Source: Chryseobacterium ginsenosidimutans
GTDB lineage: Bacteria > Bacteroidota > Bacteroidia > Flavobacteriales > Weeksellaceae
Assembly (NCBI RefSeq): GCF_030823405.1
Contig: NZ_JAUSXC010000001.1
Coordinates: 1,657,001-1,721,000, forward strand
DNA length: 64,000 nucleotides
Reading direction: 5' to 3'
Positions 7,899 to 16,987 of this stretch are shown here, one piece after another. Both the position numbers and the translations under genes were made by a program. Numbering within the stretch: position 1 is the stretch's first letter; every line of letters begins with the position of its first letter. The notes below the pieces were generated by a model. That model did not search any database and had not been told where the DNA came from. It saw nothing but the letters and a program-made list of their open reading frames with translations.

Positions 7899-9740
7899 CT
7901 ATTGATTTTCAGCCGGATTATTTTCCTGTTCCTTTCTTATTTGTTCGCTCATTTCCTCTAATACAGGCTTTATCGTGCTTTCAGGAAGGTCGCTGATTCG
8001 TATATACATCAGTCCGTCTATCGCGTCATTGAAGTTGGGGTCAACATTAAAGGCAATAACTTTTGCATTTTGCTTGATGTATTTTTTAATTAAAACAGGT
8101 AATCTCAGTTCCGGTTCCAGATCGTCGATGATTTTATCTAATTTATTAAGGTCAGACTCCATTTCATCGAAGAAAAGGTTTTTATCTCTGTCTCGAAGTT
8201 TTACCTTATATTCATTTCTTGGGGTAATATATTGAGCTACAGCAGAATCATAATAATTTGATCTCATAAACTCAATCATCAAAGATTTTGAAAACTCAGA
8301 AAATTTGTTGGAAATACTCACACCTCCCATCAGGAATTTGTGATCAGGATTTCTTAAGCAAACATGTACGATTCCTCTCCATAAAAGGAAAAGTGGAAGT
8401 GGTTTTTGCTGATATTCCTGACAAATATAAGCTCTCCCCATTTCAATAACTTTTTTGAAAAAAGGATGAATGTCCTGTTCAAATTCAAATAAGGAACTTG
8501 TGTAAAAGCCTTTAATTCCAGACTTTTTCATGACTTCTTTCCCTAAAGCCATTCTATAAGCTCCCACCAGCTTTTCTTCGGCGTTGTCCCAAAGGAATAG
8601 ATGGTGATAATGCTTGTCGTATTCATCCAGGTCAAAGGGCATATTGCTTCCTTCGCCAACAGCACGGAATGTAAGCTCTCTTTGACGTCCGATTTCCCTC
8701 ATTACGGATGGGATTTCTTCATAAGCCGTAAAATAGACTTCATAATTTCCGTTACTGAAAAACATTTTATCTGTGCCCTTCAGTTTATTGATGTCTTTTA
8801 GAATGTCTTCTTTCGGAGTTTCATCAATGATATTCTGGACAATATTTTCTTCTTTAAGCAAGGGAAATTTTACGGATAGATTTTGAAGATTAATACTTTG
8901 AGCAAGAGATTTCCTTTTTTCGTAGTAAGATTTCATCATGTAGACCTTACGTTTCAAAAATTCGCCCAATTCTTCGATAGTTTCCATGTCATCCATTGCT
9001 TTTACGGCAATGGGTCTTCCAATTCTTACGCGAATTGGTTTCTCCCTGTCATTCATCATTTCTGCAGGAAGCATCAATGTTTGTAAATTAGGATGGATTT
9101 TTGAAACCTGATAAAATAATCGGCTGTTTTTGGCATGGAAATACATTGGAACGACCGGCACTTTTGCCATTTTTATAAGCTTAAGAGCCGGTTTTTCCCA
9201 TTCTTTATCTAAAATTTCTCCGTAAGAATTATTTTTGTTGGAAACTTCTCCTGCCGGAAAAATACCTACACAACCCCCGTTTTGCAAATGTTTCAGTGTT
9301 TCGCGCATTCCGGAAGAGCTGCTGTAAGCTCCTTTTCTGTTTTCAAAAGGGTTTACAGAAATTACGTACGGCTCCATCGGTTTGATCTTTTCCAGAAGGA
9401 AATTTCCCATTACCTTAAAATCCGGACGGACTTCTGATAAGATTTTGCACATCAAAATCCCGTCAATTGCTCCAAGAGGATGGTTCGAAACCAAAATAAA
9501 CGGTCCCGTTTTCGGAATTTTTGCCAAATCTTCTTCAAAAGCTACATAGCTTAAGTTTCTTTCTCTTACAAATGAGTCGAAAAAGTCTTTACCTTCCTTA
9601 TCTTTTAGCTTGTCATACAGTCTGTTTACTTCATTTATTTTAGCAATGCTCATAACAGCAGATGCTACAGGATTTTTAAGAAATCCTATTTTACTTAAGC
9701 CGGAAGCTTTAATTAAATCGTTTTTCGAAATTAAACTCAT
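7899..9740 (-). CDS. Two-domain acyltransferase (PlsC-like plus OlsB-like GNAT), OlsF-type
   Basis: The protein has 613 aa. The N-terminal half has PlsC-family signatures: SNHPLGAIDG around residues 86-95 (acyltransferase His/Asp motif) and FPAGEVS near 161. The C-terminal half from about residue 320 reads like the OlsB acetyltransferase-fold domain (AYRMALG, FEFEQDIHP, MGRAYICQEYQ, FLLWRGI). This order matches bifunctional OlsF-type enzymes, which attach both fatty acids to an amino acid to give ornithine- or glycine-type aminolipids of the outer membrane. It follows lysC after 24 bases and is probably co-transcribed with it. The amino-acid substrate cannot be read from the sequence. Confidence 0.8.
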   Translation of the reverse strand: MSLISKNDLIKASGLSKIGFLKNPVASAVMSIAKINEVNRLYDKLKDKEGKDFFDSFVRERNLSYVAFEEDLAKIPKTGPFILVSNHPLGAIDGILMCKILSEVRPDFKVMGNFLLEKIKPMEPYVISVNPFENRKGAYSSSSGMRETLKHLQNGGCVGIFPAGEVSNKNNSYGEILDKEWEKPALKLIKMAKVPVVPMYFHAKNSRLFYQVSKIHPNLQTLMLPAEMMNDREKPIRVRIGRPIAVKAMDDMETIEELGEFLKRKVYMMKSYYEKRKSLAQSINLQNLSVKFPLLKEENIVQNIIDETPKEDILKDINKLKGTDKMFFSNGNYEVYFTAYEEIPSVMREIGRQRELTFRAVGEGSNMPFDLDEYDKHYHHLFLWDNAEEKLVGAYRMALGKEVMKKSGIKGFYTSSLFEFEQDIHPFFKKVIEMGRAYICQEYQQKPLPLFLLWRGIVHVCLRNPDHKFLMGGVSISNKFSEFSKSLMIEFMRSNYYDSAVAQYITPRNEYKVKLRDRDKNLFFDEMESDLNKLDKIIDDLEPELRLPVLIKKYIKQNAKVIAFNVDPNFNDAIDGLMYIRISDLPESTIKPVLEEMSEQIRKEQENNPAENQ

Positions 9741-9764
9741 ATTGTGTTTAGTCGCAATTAGTTT

Positions 9765-11003
9765 TTATTGTGTTACCATTTGAAGCGTATTCTTCGAAAT
9801 CTGCTCCAATAATACACTTTTTTCCTGGTAAAATTTGTCAATGTTCTCCATCTTTGCATTTCTTACAGTAAATAAAGATACATTTTTTACAACTTCTGTT
9901 TTAAATACTTTCTGCAATTCTTCATTAAGCTCGTCTATGGTGCCGTATTTATCTTCCAAACATAAAGCTAATGAAATTGCTGAATTCTGCATCAAAGAAA
10001 CTTTAATTTTATGCTTGGATAAATGTCCGAAAACTAAGCTCATATGATCTTCTGCAATGAAGGAGAAGTCTCTTGTAGAGATTTTCAGTAAAGTTTGATT
10101 TTCTTTTAAAATATAAGACTCTTCACTTTGGTTTTTTTCTGAAGCACCTACTTTTGTTCCTCCTTTTGTAGGATCTACAAAAGATTTTACATAAAAAGGA
10201 ATGTTTTTTTGTTGTAATGGCTGTAATGTTTTCGGGTGAATAACACTTGCTCCATAATATGCCATTTCAATCGCTTCTTCGTAAGATATATTTGAAAGAA
10301 GAGTTACATCCTTAAATTTTCTCGGATCTCCTGTCATTACTCCCGGAACGTCTTTCCAGATTGTCATTGCATCTGCATTTAAACAATATGCAAAAATTGC
10401 TGCCGAATAATCGGAACCTTCTCTTCCTAAAGTTACGGTGAAATTATTTTCATCAGAACCGATAAATCCTTGAGTAACGTAGCAGATTTCTTTATTTAAA
10501 TTAGAAATAAATTCTTCAGTTTTTACCCAGTCTACTGTGCCTTCTCTGTAAGAATTGTCTGTTTTTATATAATCTCTGGCATCTAGCCATTGATTTGTAA
10601 ATTGGATTTCATTCAAATATTCACTTAGGATTTTAGTGGAAATCATTTCCCCGCAGCTCACAACCTGATCATAAACAAAACTGTAATTTGGAGATTTGTT
10701 TCTTCTTAAAAAAGAGTCGATGTCATCAAAAAAGATATTTATTTCTGCAAAAACTGCGTGGTTTTCAGGAAATAAGCCATCTGCAATTTCAATGTGTTTT
10801 CGTTTTATCTTTTCAATTTCAGTTTGATAATTATTCTTTTTGAAATAAAGTTCTACAACCTTTTCCAACTCATTTGTCGTTTTGCCCATTGCTGAAATCA
10901 CCAACAAACATTTAGCAAACCCTTGGCTTCTTAAAACCATGGATACATTTTTTACGCTTTCAGCATCTTTTACCGATGCTCCACCAAACTTGAAAATTTT
11001 CAT
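9765..11003 (-). CDS. lysC: Aspartate kinase
   Basis: The 412-aa monofunctional enzyme phosphorylates aspartate, the first step towards lysine, threonine, methionine and diaminopimelate. It has the N-terminal KFGGASVKD nucleotide motif, the GREGSDYSAA loop near residues 190-200 and the VIHPKTLQP segment near 250. The C-terminal quarter should form ACT-type regulatory domains, so feedback control by an amino acid is likely. There is no homoserine dehydrogenase fusion. It is the first gene of a probable operon with the aminolipid-type acyltransferase. Confidence 0.93.
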   Translation of the reverse strand: MKIFKFGGASVKDAESVKNVSMVLRSQGFAKCLLVISAMGKTTNELEKVVELYFKKNNYQTEIEKIKRKHIEIADGLFPENHAVFAEINIFFDDIDSFLRRNKSPNYSFVYDQVVSCGEMISTKILSEYLNEIQFTNQWLDARDYIKTDNSYREGTVDWVKTEEFISNLNKEICYVTQGFIGSDENNFTVTLGREGSDYSAAIFAYCLNADAMTIWKDVPGVMTGDPRKFKDVTLLSNISYEEAIEMAYYGASVIHPKTLQPLQQKNIPFYVKSFVDPTKGGTKVGASEKNQSEESYILKENQTLLKISTRDFSFIAEDHMSLVFGHLSKHKIKVSLMQNSAISLALCLEDKYGTIDELNEELQKVFKTEVVKNVSLFTVRNAKMENIDKFYQEKSVLLEQISKNTLQMVTQ

Positions 11004-11059
11004 TAAATTGTTAATAATAAAATTGTTAGATAAAATTTGCGGGAATATTTTACGGGTGT

Positions 11060-11067
11060 CAAAATTA
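11060..11067 (-). promoter_or_regulatory. -7 promoter box upstream of lysC
   Basis: The minus-strand sequence TAATTTTG matches TAnnTTTG, 56 bases before the lysC start. I see no convincing -33 TTG at the usual distance. The rest of the 314-base gap 11004-11317 between lysC and fbp is AT-rich, and I see nothing else in it. Confidence 0.4.
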
Positions 11068-11317
11068 TAAATTTACAACGAGATATGAAATAGGCTGGTT
11101 GGAGGATTGAGCTTAAGATTTTATTAAAATCAATAATTAGTTTAAATTTTTCAGATTGCTTCAACAAATCGGGAGGTCTTTTCATAAATAAATTTTAAGT
11201 GTATCGACGAATTAACCTTTTATGATGCTGATTAATAGGTAGTAAGGTGTTTTAAAAGAAAACCTTTCCTTATGTGATAAATTTTACGAAATTTGGGGAA
11301 AACGTAAAAAGAAAAAT

Positions 11318-12334
11318 ATGTCAGATCAGCCATTACAGACTTTAGGAGAATTTCTTATTGATAAACAGGATGATTTCCAATATTCTACGGGTGAGTTTTC
11401 TCGCCTTCTGAGTGCAATAAGACTAGCTTCGAAAGTTGTAAACAGGGAAGTAAACAAAGCCGGAATCGCAGATATTATTGGAAAGGCGGGAAATGAAAAT
11501 GTACAGGGAGAGGAGCAGCAGAAGCTTGATGTAATAGCAAATGATATTTTTATAACTGCATTGTCCCAAAGAGAGGTGGTTTGTGGTATTGCTTCGGAGG
11601 AAAATGATGACTTTATTGACATTAAATGTGGTGAAAACGGTCATTTAAGCAAATATGTTGTATTAATCGATCCACTTGACGGTTCTTCAAATATTGATGT
11701 AAACGTTTCTGTAGGAACGATTTTTTCAATTTACAGAAGAGTGACAGAGCCTGGAACTCCGGTTCAGTTAGAAGATTTTTTACAAAAAGGTATCAATCAG
11801 ATTGCGGCAGGTTATGTAATTTACGGTTCGTCTACAATGATCGTTTATACAACCGGAAACGGTGTGAACGGATTTACATTGGATCCTTCTTTAGGAACTT
11901 ATTATCTTTCTCATCCGAATATGACATTCCCTAAAACAGGTAAAATTTACTCTATTAATGAAGGAAATTATATTAAATTTCCTCAAGGTGTGAAAAATTA
12001 TCTTAAATATTGCCAGATGGAAGAAGGTGACAGACCATATACTTCAAGATATATAGGGTCTTTAGTTGCTGATTTTCATAGGAATATGTTGAAAGGTGGT
12101 ATTTATATTTATCCATCTTATTCGCAAGCTCCAAACGGGAAATTGAGATTGTTGTATGAATGCAATCCAATGGCGTTTTTAGCTGAGCAAGCCGGTGCAA
12201 AAGCAACAGACGGATTCAGAAGAATTTTGGAAATTGAACCGACAGAACTTCACCAAAGAATTCCGTTTTTCTGCGGAAGTGTAGAAATGGTGGAAAAAGC
12301 GGAAGAATTTATGCGAATTGACAGTGTAAAATAA
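11318..12334 (+). CDS. fbp: Fructose-1,6-bisphosphatase class 1
   Basis: The 338-aa enzyme hydrolyses fructose 1,6-bisphosphate to fructose 6-phosphate in gluconeogenesis. The metal-binding signature [12 protein letters not shown] is at about residues 119-131, and the acidic GIASEENDD segment lies shortly before it. The C-terminal [22 protein letters not shown] block is typical of class 1 enzymes. The length is normal. The stop codon TAA is followed directly by the ATG of menC, so the two are translated from one message. Confidence 0.95.
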   Translation: MSDQPLQTLGEFLIDKQDDFQYSTGEFSRLLSAIRLASKVVNREVNKAGIADIIGKAGNENVQGEEQQKLDVIANDIFITALSQREVVCGIASEENDDFIDIKCGENGHLSKYVVLIDPLDGSSNIDVNVSVGTIFSIYRRVTEPGTPVQLEDFLQKGINQIAAGYVIYGSSTMIVYTTGNGVNGFTLDPSLGTYYLSHPNMTFPKTGKIYSINEGNYIKFPQGVKNYLKYCQMEEGDRPYTSRYIGSLVADFHRNMLKGGIYIYPSYSQAPNGKLRLLYECNPMAFLAEQAGAKATDGFRRILEIEPTELHQRIPFFCGSVEMVEKAEEFMRIDSVK

Positions 12335-13339
12335 ATGAAAGCAGAATATTCAAGATATTTATTGAAATTTAAACGCCCGAGTGGAACATCTCGCGGCGTT
12401 TTGCTTGAAAAAGAAACTTTTGTTCTTGAAATTTCAGAAAACGGAAAGAAAGGAATAGGAGAGTGCGCGGTTTTCAGAGGATTAAGTTTTGATGACAGAC
12501 CTGATTATGAAGAAAAACTGCAATGGCTTTGCGAAAATGTTGAACAGGATATTGAGTTTTTAAAAGAAGAGCTAAAAGAGTTTCCATCAATTTGGTTCGG
12601 ATATGAGCAAGCTCTTTTGAATTTGAAATATGGTGAAAATCTTTATTTTCCCAGCGAATTTACAGAAGGTAAAACTCCGATTATGATCAATGGTCTGATC
12701 TGGATGGGTGATATCAATTATATGGAAGAACAGATTCAGGAAAAGCTCGAAAAAGGCTTTCACTGCATTAAACTGAAAATCGGTGTAGACTGGAAATCGG
12801 AGCATGAAGTTCTTCAAAAGTTAAGACAAAAGTTTTCAAAAAATCAGCTTGAACTTCGTGTTGATGCCAACGGAGGATTTAATAAAGAAGAGTCCAAAAT
12901 TGTTTTGCAGCAATTGGCAGACTTGGATATTCATTCAATTGAGCAGCCTATTAAAGCCGGGAATTGGAATGATATGGCAGAATTGTGTGCTGAAACTCCT
13001 ACTCCGATTGCTTTAGATGAAGAATTAATTGGAGTGATTGATTATAATGAGAAGAAAAAATTACTGGAAACAATAAAGCCACAATATATTATCTTAAAAC
13101 CATCATTAATAGGAGGCTTTATGGGTTCTGACGAATGGATCTCTTTAGCTGAGATACAAAATATAAACTGGTGGGTAACCTCTGCATTGGAAAGCAATAT
13201 TGGTCTCAATGCAATCGCACAATATACTTTTACAAAAAAAAATCCGATGCCTCAAGGTTTGGGTACCGGATCATTATTTGTCAATAATTTTGAATCAAAT
13301 TTAGATTTGAAAGGTGAATTATTGTACTTCAAAAATTAA
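12335..13339 (+). CDS. menC: o-Succinylbenzoate synthase (enolase superfamily)
   Basis: The protein has 334 aa. MenC dehydrates SHCHC to o-succinylbenzoate in menaquinone synthesis. The fold is recognised from the enolase-superfamily metal and catalytic residues in order: KLKIG near 145, RVDANG near 176, SIEQPI near 204, ALDEEL near 227 and ILKPSLIGG near 254. The family also contains dipeptide epimerases. The single-Lys LKIG motif and the PIMINGLIWMG segment fit MenC better, and a menF gene lies 25 kb away. The ATG follows the fbp stop with no gap. Confidence 0.78.
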   Translation: MKAEYSRYLLKFKRPSGTSRGVLLEKETFVLEISENGKKGIGECAVFRGLSFDDRPDYEEKLQWLCENVEQDIEFLKEELKEFPSIWFGYEQALLNLKYGENLYFPSEFTEGKTPIMINGLIWMGDINYMEEQIQEKLEKGFHCIKLKIGVDWKSEHEVLQKLRQKFSKNQLELRVDANGGFNKEESKIVLQQLADLDIHSIEQPIKAGNWNDMAELCAETPTPIALDEELIGVIDYNEKKKLLETIKPQYIILKPSLIGGFMGSDEWISLAEIQNINWWVTSALESNIGLNAIAQYTFTKKNPMPQGLGTGSLFVNNFESNLDLKGELLYFKN

Positions 13340-13341
13340 TG

Positions 13342-13494
13342 TTAAGGAGTAGGGCATGTTGGATTTCCCTGGTGTTCAGCATCCCATACTCTGCAGCATC
13401 TTGCAGCGGGATTCCAATTGTTGCATCCAAGAGGCGCAGATCCTCCTTTAATTGTTTTTAAATCACTCTTTTTAAGTTTTTTTAGATTTTTCAT
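13342..13494 (-). CDS. Double-glycine-leader bacteriocin-like peptide
   Basis: The peptide has 50 aa. I start it at the ATG at 13494 because the sequence then opens MKNLKKLKKSDLKTIKGG, a typical Bacteroidetes leader ending in the GG site cut by C39-peptidase exporters; a longer reading frame only adds 19 unrelated residues. The mature part of 32 residues would contain four Cys, including a CC pair, and three Trp/Pro-rich segments (CNNWNPAARCCRVWD and CPTP). No modification enzyme or exporter lies next to it. It converges with menC, with stop codons 2 bases apart. The role is inferred from the leader alone; a signalling or antibacterial peptide are both possible. Confidence 0.75.
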   Translation of the reverse strand: MKNLKKLKKSDLKTIKGGSAPLGCNNWNPAARCCRVWDAEHQGNPTCPTP

Positions 13495-13551
13495 AATAAC
13501 ATTTAGTTTGATTTGTAATGTAAATATGAACCTCTTTTTTCTTTTGTACAA

Positions 13552-13877
13552 TATTTTTAACTAATATTAACACACATTAAAGTGATTAAAGTGTAATATT
13601 GAAACGAAAAATAAAATACAAAGTTTACTTGATGCTTTAAGAGCATTAAATAGACAATGCAAAAATTGCCTTAAATAGTAGCTGTTTAATCAAATAGTTC
13701 TGCTCTAGCATTAAGTGCGCAATCCTTAAATAACATCTTTCACAAAAATTGTTTTCTTAATATACTCTAACAGTGAAGAAAACTTTCTTTTAACTTTTTC
13801 CATGATCAAAAAAATTTAGTATTTCTCTATCTGTTGAGTTGGCAATTTCTATGCCGTTCTTTTACTCAATACTAACT
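13552..13877. other. 326-base gap without a recognisable gene
   Basis: AT-rich DNA between the GG-leader peptide and the DUF900 gene. Two related short stretches (GCATTAAATAGACAAT and GCATTAAGTGCGCAAT, about 60 bases apart) suggest an old imperfect duplication. I see no open frame with coding character, tRNA or clear terminator. Confidence 0.4.
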
Positions 13878-15047
13878 TTAACATATGACATAAGTCATAA
13901 CTTTTTTTCTAATCGTTAAGAAATAATTGTAAAAATATTTTTCGTTATTTTTTGTTCTGTTGGTTATTAAATTCCTGTCAGTACCATATAAATTCCGGAA
14001 AATATCATTCTGCACCTGAGAGCTGGAAAGATATCCCCAATGATTTCCGATTTCGAATTTGAAACTGTTTAAAAGATCATCTTCCACAAATGTACAGTCG
14101 ATAATTGAAACAATATCTTTGAATTTTTCAATGTTGCTTGGCCCATGTTTTCCCAATCTGGGTGTTAAAATATTTTTGGTAAATTGTGAGATCCCAAGAA
14201 CCGTATCTTTTCGGTTTAAATATATTGAAACTCTATTCGCAAGTAAAGGCAGCTTATTAAACGAATCTTCCGAATCTTCAAAAACTTTATAAGAGACATC
14301 AGAATTTAATAATAAAACCTGATCAATTACTCTCAAAATATTCTCCTTTTTCAAACTGTACAGCATACTTTGAAGCACACGGTTTCCCATCGAATGTGCC
14401 ATAATATGAATCCTTTGATTACAGGGAACGAGATCTCTATTAGAAAAAATATCCTTTAAAAATTGAGTATAGAAATAAAATAATCTCATTAAAGAATTCC
14501 CGGAATTGATACTCGAAGCTTTATCATCAAAATAAGTCAGCGGAACAATGCTGCTTGAAGCCGGCCAGCTGACAAATAAAATATGCTCGACGGGCGACAG
14601 AGGGTTATCAATAAACAATTTTTTAAGATCAAGAATCGCTTTTAATTCATCATCAAAATCATAAGCATAGCCATGAATAAATATCAAAACATCGCTTCTT
14701 TCTTTTGTAGAAGACATATTTTTATACAGCTCATAAAACATTCTCTGGCTTCCACCTAAATTATTGACCGTTAAAGCTGATTTTTTAATCCCTTTTTCAT
14801 GTAATAAAATATCCAACACATCCTGGTAACCTTGTTTTTCAGGTTCAGAGAAGAGCTTGTAATTTAAAATATTCCGATTGGTATAATCTTTTTTCTTTTT
14901 TGCAGCAGAAGTTGGTTCCTTATAGTTGTCAAAATCACATTTCGCTATCCTGAAATTTGGGATAGAATACTCATCATTAGAAAAAGAATCTACTTTTTCA
15001 TCTTTATGACGAACGATTTTTCGATTGCTTAAAATATAAACAGCCAT
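13878..15047 (-). CDS. Alpha/beta hydrolase, DUF900 type
   Basis: The protein has 389 aa from the ATG at 15047; a TTG two codons earlier is possible but less likely. It shows an alpha/beta-hydrolase core: the oxyanion segment FIHGYAYDF near residue 122, the nucleophile elbow MAHSMGN near 217 and a candidate catalytic His in GNHWGY near 336. This matches the DUF900 group of serine hydrolases, whose substrates are mostly unknown. There is no signal peptide. The first 110 residues are Lys-rich and unassigned. It stands alone on the minus strand. Confidence 0.75.
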   Translation of the reverse strand: MAVYILSNRKIVRHKDEKVDSFSNDEYSIPNFRIAKCDFDNYKEPTSAAKKKKDYTNRNILNYKLFSEPEKQGYQDVLDILLHEKGIKKSALTVNNLGGSQRMFYELYKNMSSTKERSDVLIFIHGYAYDFDDELKAILDLKKLFIDNPLSPVEHILFVSWPASSSIVPLTYFDDKASSINSGNSLMRLFYFYTQFLKDIFSNRDLVPCNQRIHIMAHSMGNRVLQSMLYSLKKENILRVIDQVLLLNSDVSYKVFEDSEDSFNKLPLLANRVSIYLNRKDTVLGISQFTKNILTPRLGKHGPSNIEKFKDIVSIIDCTFVEDDLLNSFKFEIGNHWGYLSSSQVQNDIFRNLYGTDRNLITNRTKNNEKYFYNYFLTIRKKVMTYVIC

Positions 15048-15157
15048 ATTCAAGAGATTGAGAAACGGTTTTTAGTTATTCCTAAGTTAAATAAAAATAT
15101 TGAATCATTAACAATTATAGTTTTAAATTATAATTTTCATAAACCCTTAAAATTTCC

Positions 15158-15165
15158 TAAATTTG
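15158..15165 (+). promoter_or_regulatory. -7 promoter box of glnS
   Basis: TAAATTTG matches TAnnTTTG exactly, 38 bases before the glnS start. A short palindrome (CGTATAATACG) lies in the leader. Confidence 0.6.
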
Positions 15166-15203
15166 CAAATTGTCGTATAATACGGCATTTAAAGCGAATT
15201 TTA

Positions 15204-16877
15204 ATGGAAGAAGAAAAAAAATCACTCAATTTTATTGAGCAAATTATCGAAGATGATTTGGCAAACGGTCTGAAAAAAGATCAGATCCGTTTCCGTTTTC
15301 CGCCTGAACCAAACGGTTATCTGCATGTAGGTCACACAAAAGCGATCTGCATCAACTTCGGTTTGGGTGAAAAATACAATGCTCCCGTAAACCTTCGTTT
15401 CGACGATACGAATCCTGAAAAAGAAGAGCAGGAATTCGTAGATTCTATCATGAAAGACGTTGAATGGCTAGGTTTCAAGTGGGATAAAGTGTTGTATGCA
15501 TCCGATTACTTCCAGCAGCTTTACGATTGGGCAGTTCAGTTAATTAAAGAAGGAAAAGCGTATGTTGATGAGCAGCCATCCGAGGTCATTACTGAACAAA
15601 GAAAAAATCCTACAGAACCGGGAGTGGAATCTCCATTCAGAAATCGTCCTGTTGAAGAGTCTTTAGACTTATTCGAAAGGATGAAAAACGGTGAATTTGA
15701 GGAAGGTTCTATGTCTCTTCGTGCAAAAATCGATATGGTTTCACCTAATATGAATATGCGTGATCCTGTGATGTACAGAATTTTGAAAAGACCTCACCAT
15801 AGAACAGGAATAACCTGGAAAATTTATCCGATGTATGACTGGGCTCACGGTGAATCCGATTATTTAGAGCAGGTTTCACATTCATTGTGTTCATTAGAGT
15901 TTGAAAATCACAGACCGCTTTACAATTGGTATCTGGAGCAGGTTTATGATGAATCTAAAGTTGCACCGAAGCAGAGAGAATTTGCAAGGATGAATGTTTC
16001 TTATATGATTACTTCCAAAAGAAAACTACAGAGGCTGATTGCTGAAAATGTAGTCAACGGTTGGGACGATCCAAGAATGCCGACTATTTCCGGAATGAGA
16101 AGAAAAGGCTTTACAGCTAAGGCTATAAGGAATTTTATTGATAAAGTGGGTGTTGCCAAAAGAGAAAATTTAATTGAAATTCAATTATTAGATTTCTGTG
16201 TCCGTGAAGATCTTAATAAGGTGGCAAAACGTGTAATGGCGGTGGTAGATCCTATTAAATTGGTCATTGAAAACTATCCGGAAGGACAGGAAGAATCGCT
16301 GATCACTGAAAACAATAATGAGCAGGAAGATGCAGGAACAAGAGAGATTCCGTTTTCAAGAGAACTATATATTGAGCGTGAAGATTTTAAGGAAGAAGCT
16401 GGTAATAAGTTCTTTAGATTGAAATTAGGTGGTGAAGTCCGTTTAAAATCTGCTTATATCATTAAAGGTGAGAGAGTAGAGAAAGATGAAAATGGAGAAA
16501 TCACGACGATTTACGCAACATATGACGAAAAGTCTAAGTCCGGAAGCGGAACTGAGGAAAGTTTAAGAAAAGTAAAAGGTACTATTCATTGGGTTTCTGC
16601 AAAGCACGCAATTCCTGTGGAAGTAAGAAATTACGAGAAATTATTTACGGTAGAACAGCCTGATGCTGAGAAAGATGTAGACTTCTTGAATTTTATTAAT
16701 CCGGAATCTGTCAATACAATTCAGGGATTTGCTGAACCTAGCCTAAAAGATGTGGCAGTTGGAGAACCTCTTCAATTCCAGAGAATTGGCTATTTCACGA
16801 AAGATCAGGATTCTACGGATACACATTTTGTATTCAATAGAACGGTAACATTAAAAGACTCTTATAAGCCGGAGTAA
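15204..16877 (+). CDS. glnS: Glutamine--tRNA ligase
   Basis: The 557-aa class I aminoacyl-tRNA synthetase charges tRNA-Gln. The HIGH-type signature is PPEPNGYLHVGHTKA near residues 33-47, and the KMSKS equivalent is MITSKRKL near 268-275. The bacterial GlnRS-specific blocks RFDDTNPEKEE and YPMYDWAHGESDYLE are present, followed by the C-terminal beta-barrel anticodon domains. A few acidic residues (EEGQEE to EQEDAG, near 365-375) form an insertion between barrel strands. Direct glutaminylation here implies that this organism charges tRNA-Gln with its own synthetase. Confidence 0.96.
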   Translation: MEEEKKSLNFIEQIIEDDLANGLKKDQIRFRFPPEPNGYLHVGHTKAICINFGLGEKYNAPVNLRFDDTNPEKEEQEFVDSIMKDVEWLGFKWDKVLYASDYFQQLYDWAVQLIKEGKAYVDEQPSEVITEQRKNPTEPGVESPFRNRPVEESLDLFERMKNGEFEEGSMSLRAKIDMVSPNMNMRDPVMYRILKRPHHRTGITWKIYPMYDWAHGESDYLEQVSHSLCSLEFENHRPLYNWYLEQVYDESKVAPKQREFARMNVSYMITSKRKLQRLIAENVVNGWDDPRMPTISGMRRKGFTAKAIRNFIDKVGVAKRENLIEIQLLDFCVREDLNKVAKRVMAVVDPIKLVIENYPEGQEESLITENNNEQEDAGTREIPFSRELYIEREDFKEEAGNKFFRLKLGGEVRLKSAYIIKGERVEKDENGEITTIYATYDEKSKSGSGTEESLRKVKGTIHWVSAKHAIPVEVRNYEKLFTVEQPDAEKDVDFLNFINPESVNTIQGFAEPSLKDVAVGEPLQFQRIGYFTKDQDSTDTHFVFNRTVTLKDSYKPE

Positions 16878-16902
16878 AAATTTATTTATATCATTATAAA
16901 TG

Positions 16903-16937
16903 AAACAGGGCTTAATTTTTTAAGTCCTGTTTTTTTG
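16903..16937 (+). terminator. Rho-independent terminator of glnS
   Basis: AACAGGGCTTAA pairs with TTAAGTCCTGTT, followed by T7. Confidence 0.85.
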
Positions 16938-16987
16938 TGTCTAAACGAAAAATAAAATACAAATTATTAACTAAAATTAGAGAAATT

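Noticed and set aside
13603..13622. Shared 19-base ACGAAAAATAAAATACAAA with 16943-16961
   Set aside because: A low-complexity A-rich string; a chance match in AT-rich DNA is likely.
16937..16987. Upstream GTG start for the MFS transporter
   Set aside because: It falls in the T-run of the glnS terminator and adds a basic stretch not needed before the first helix.
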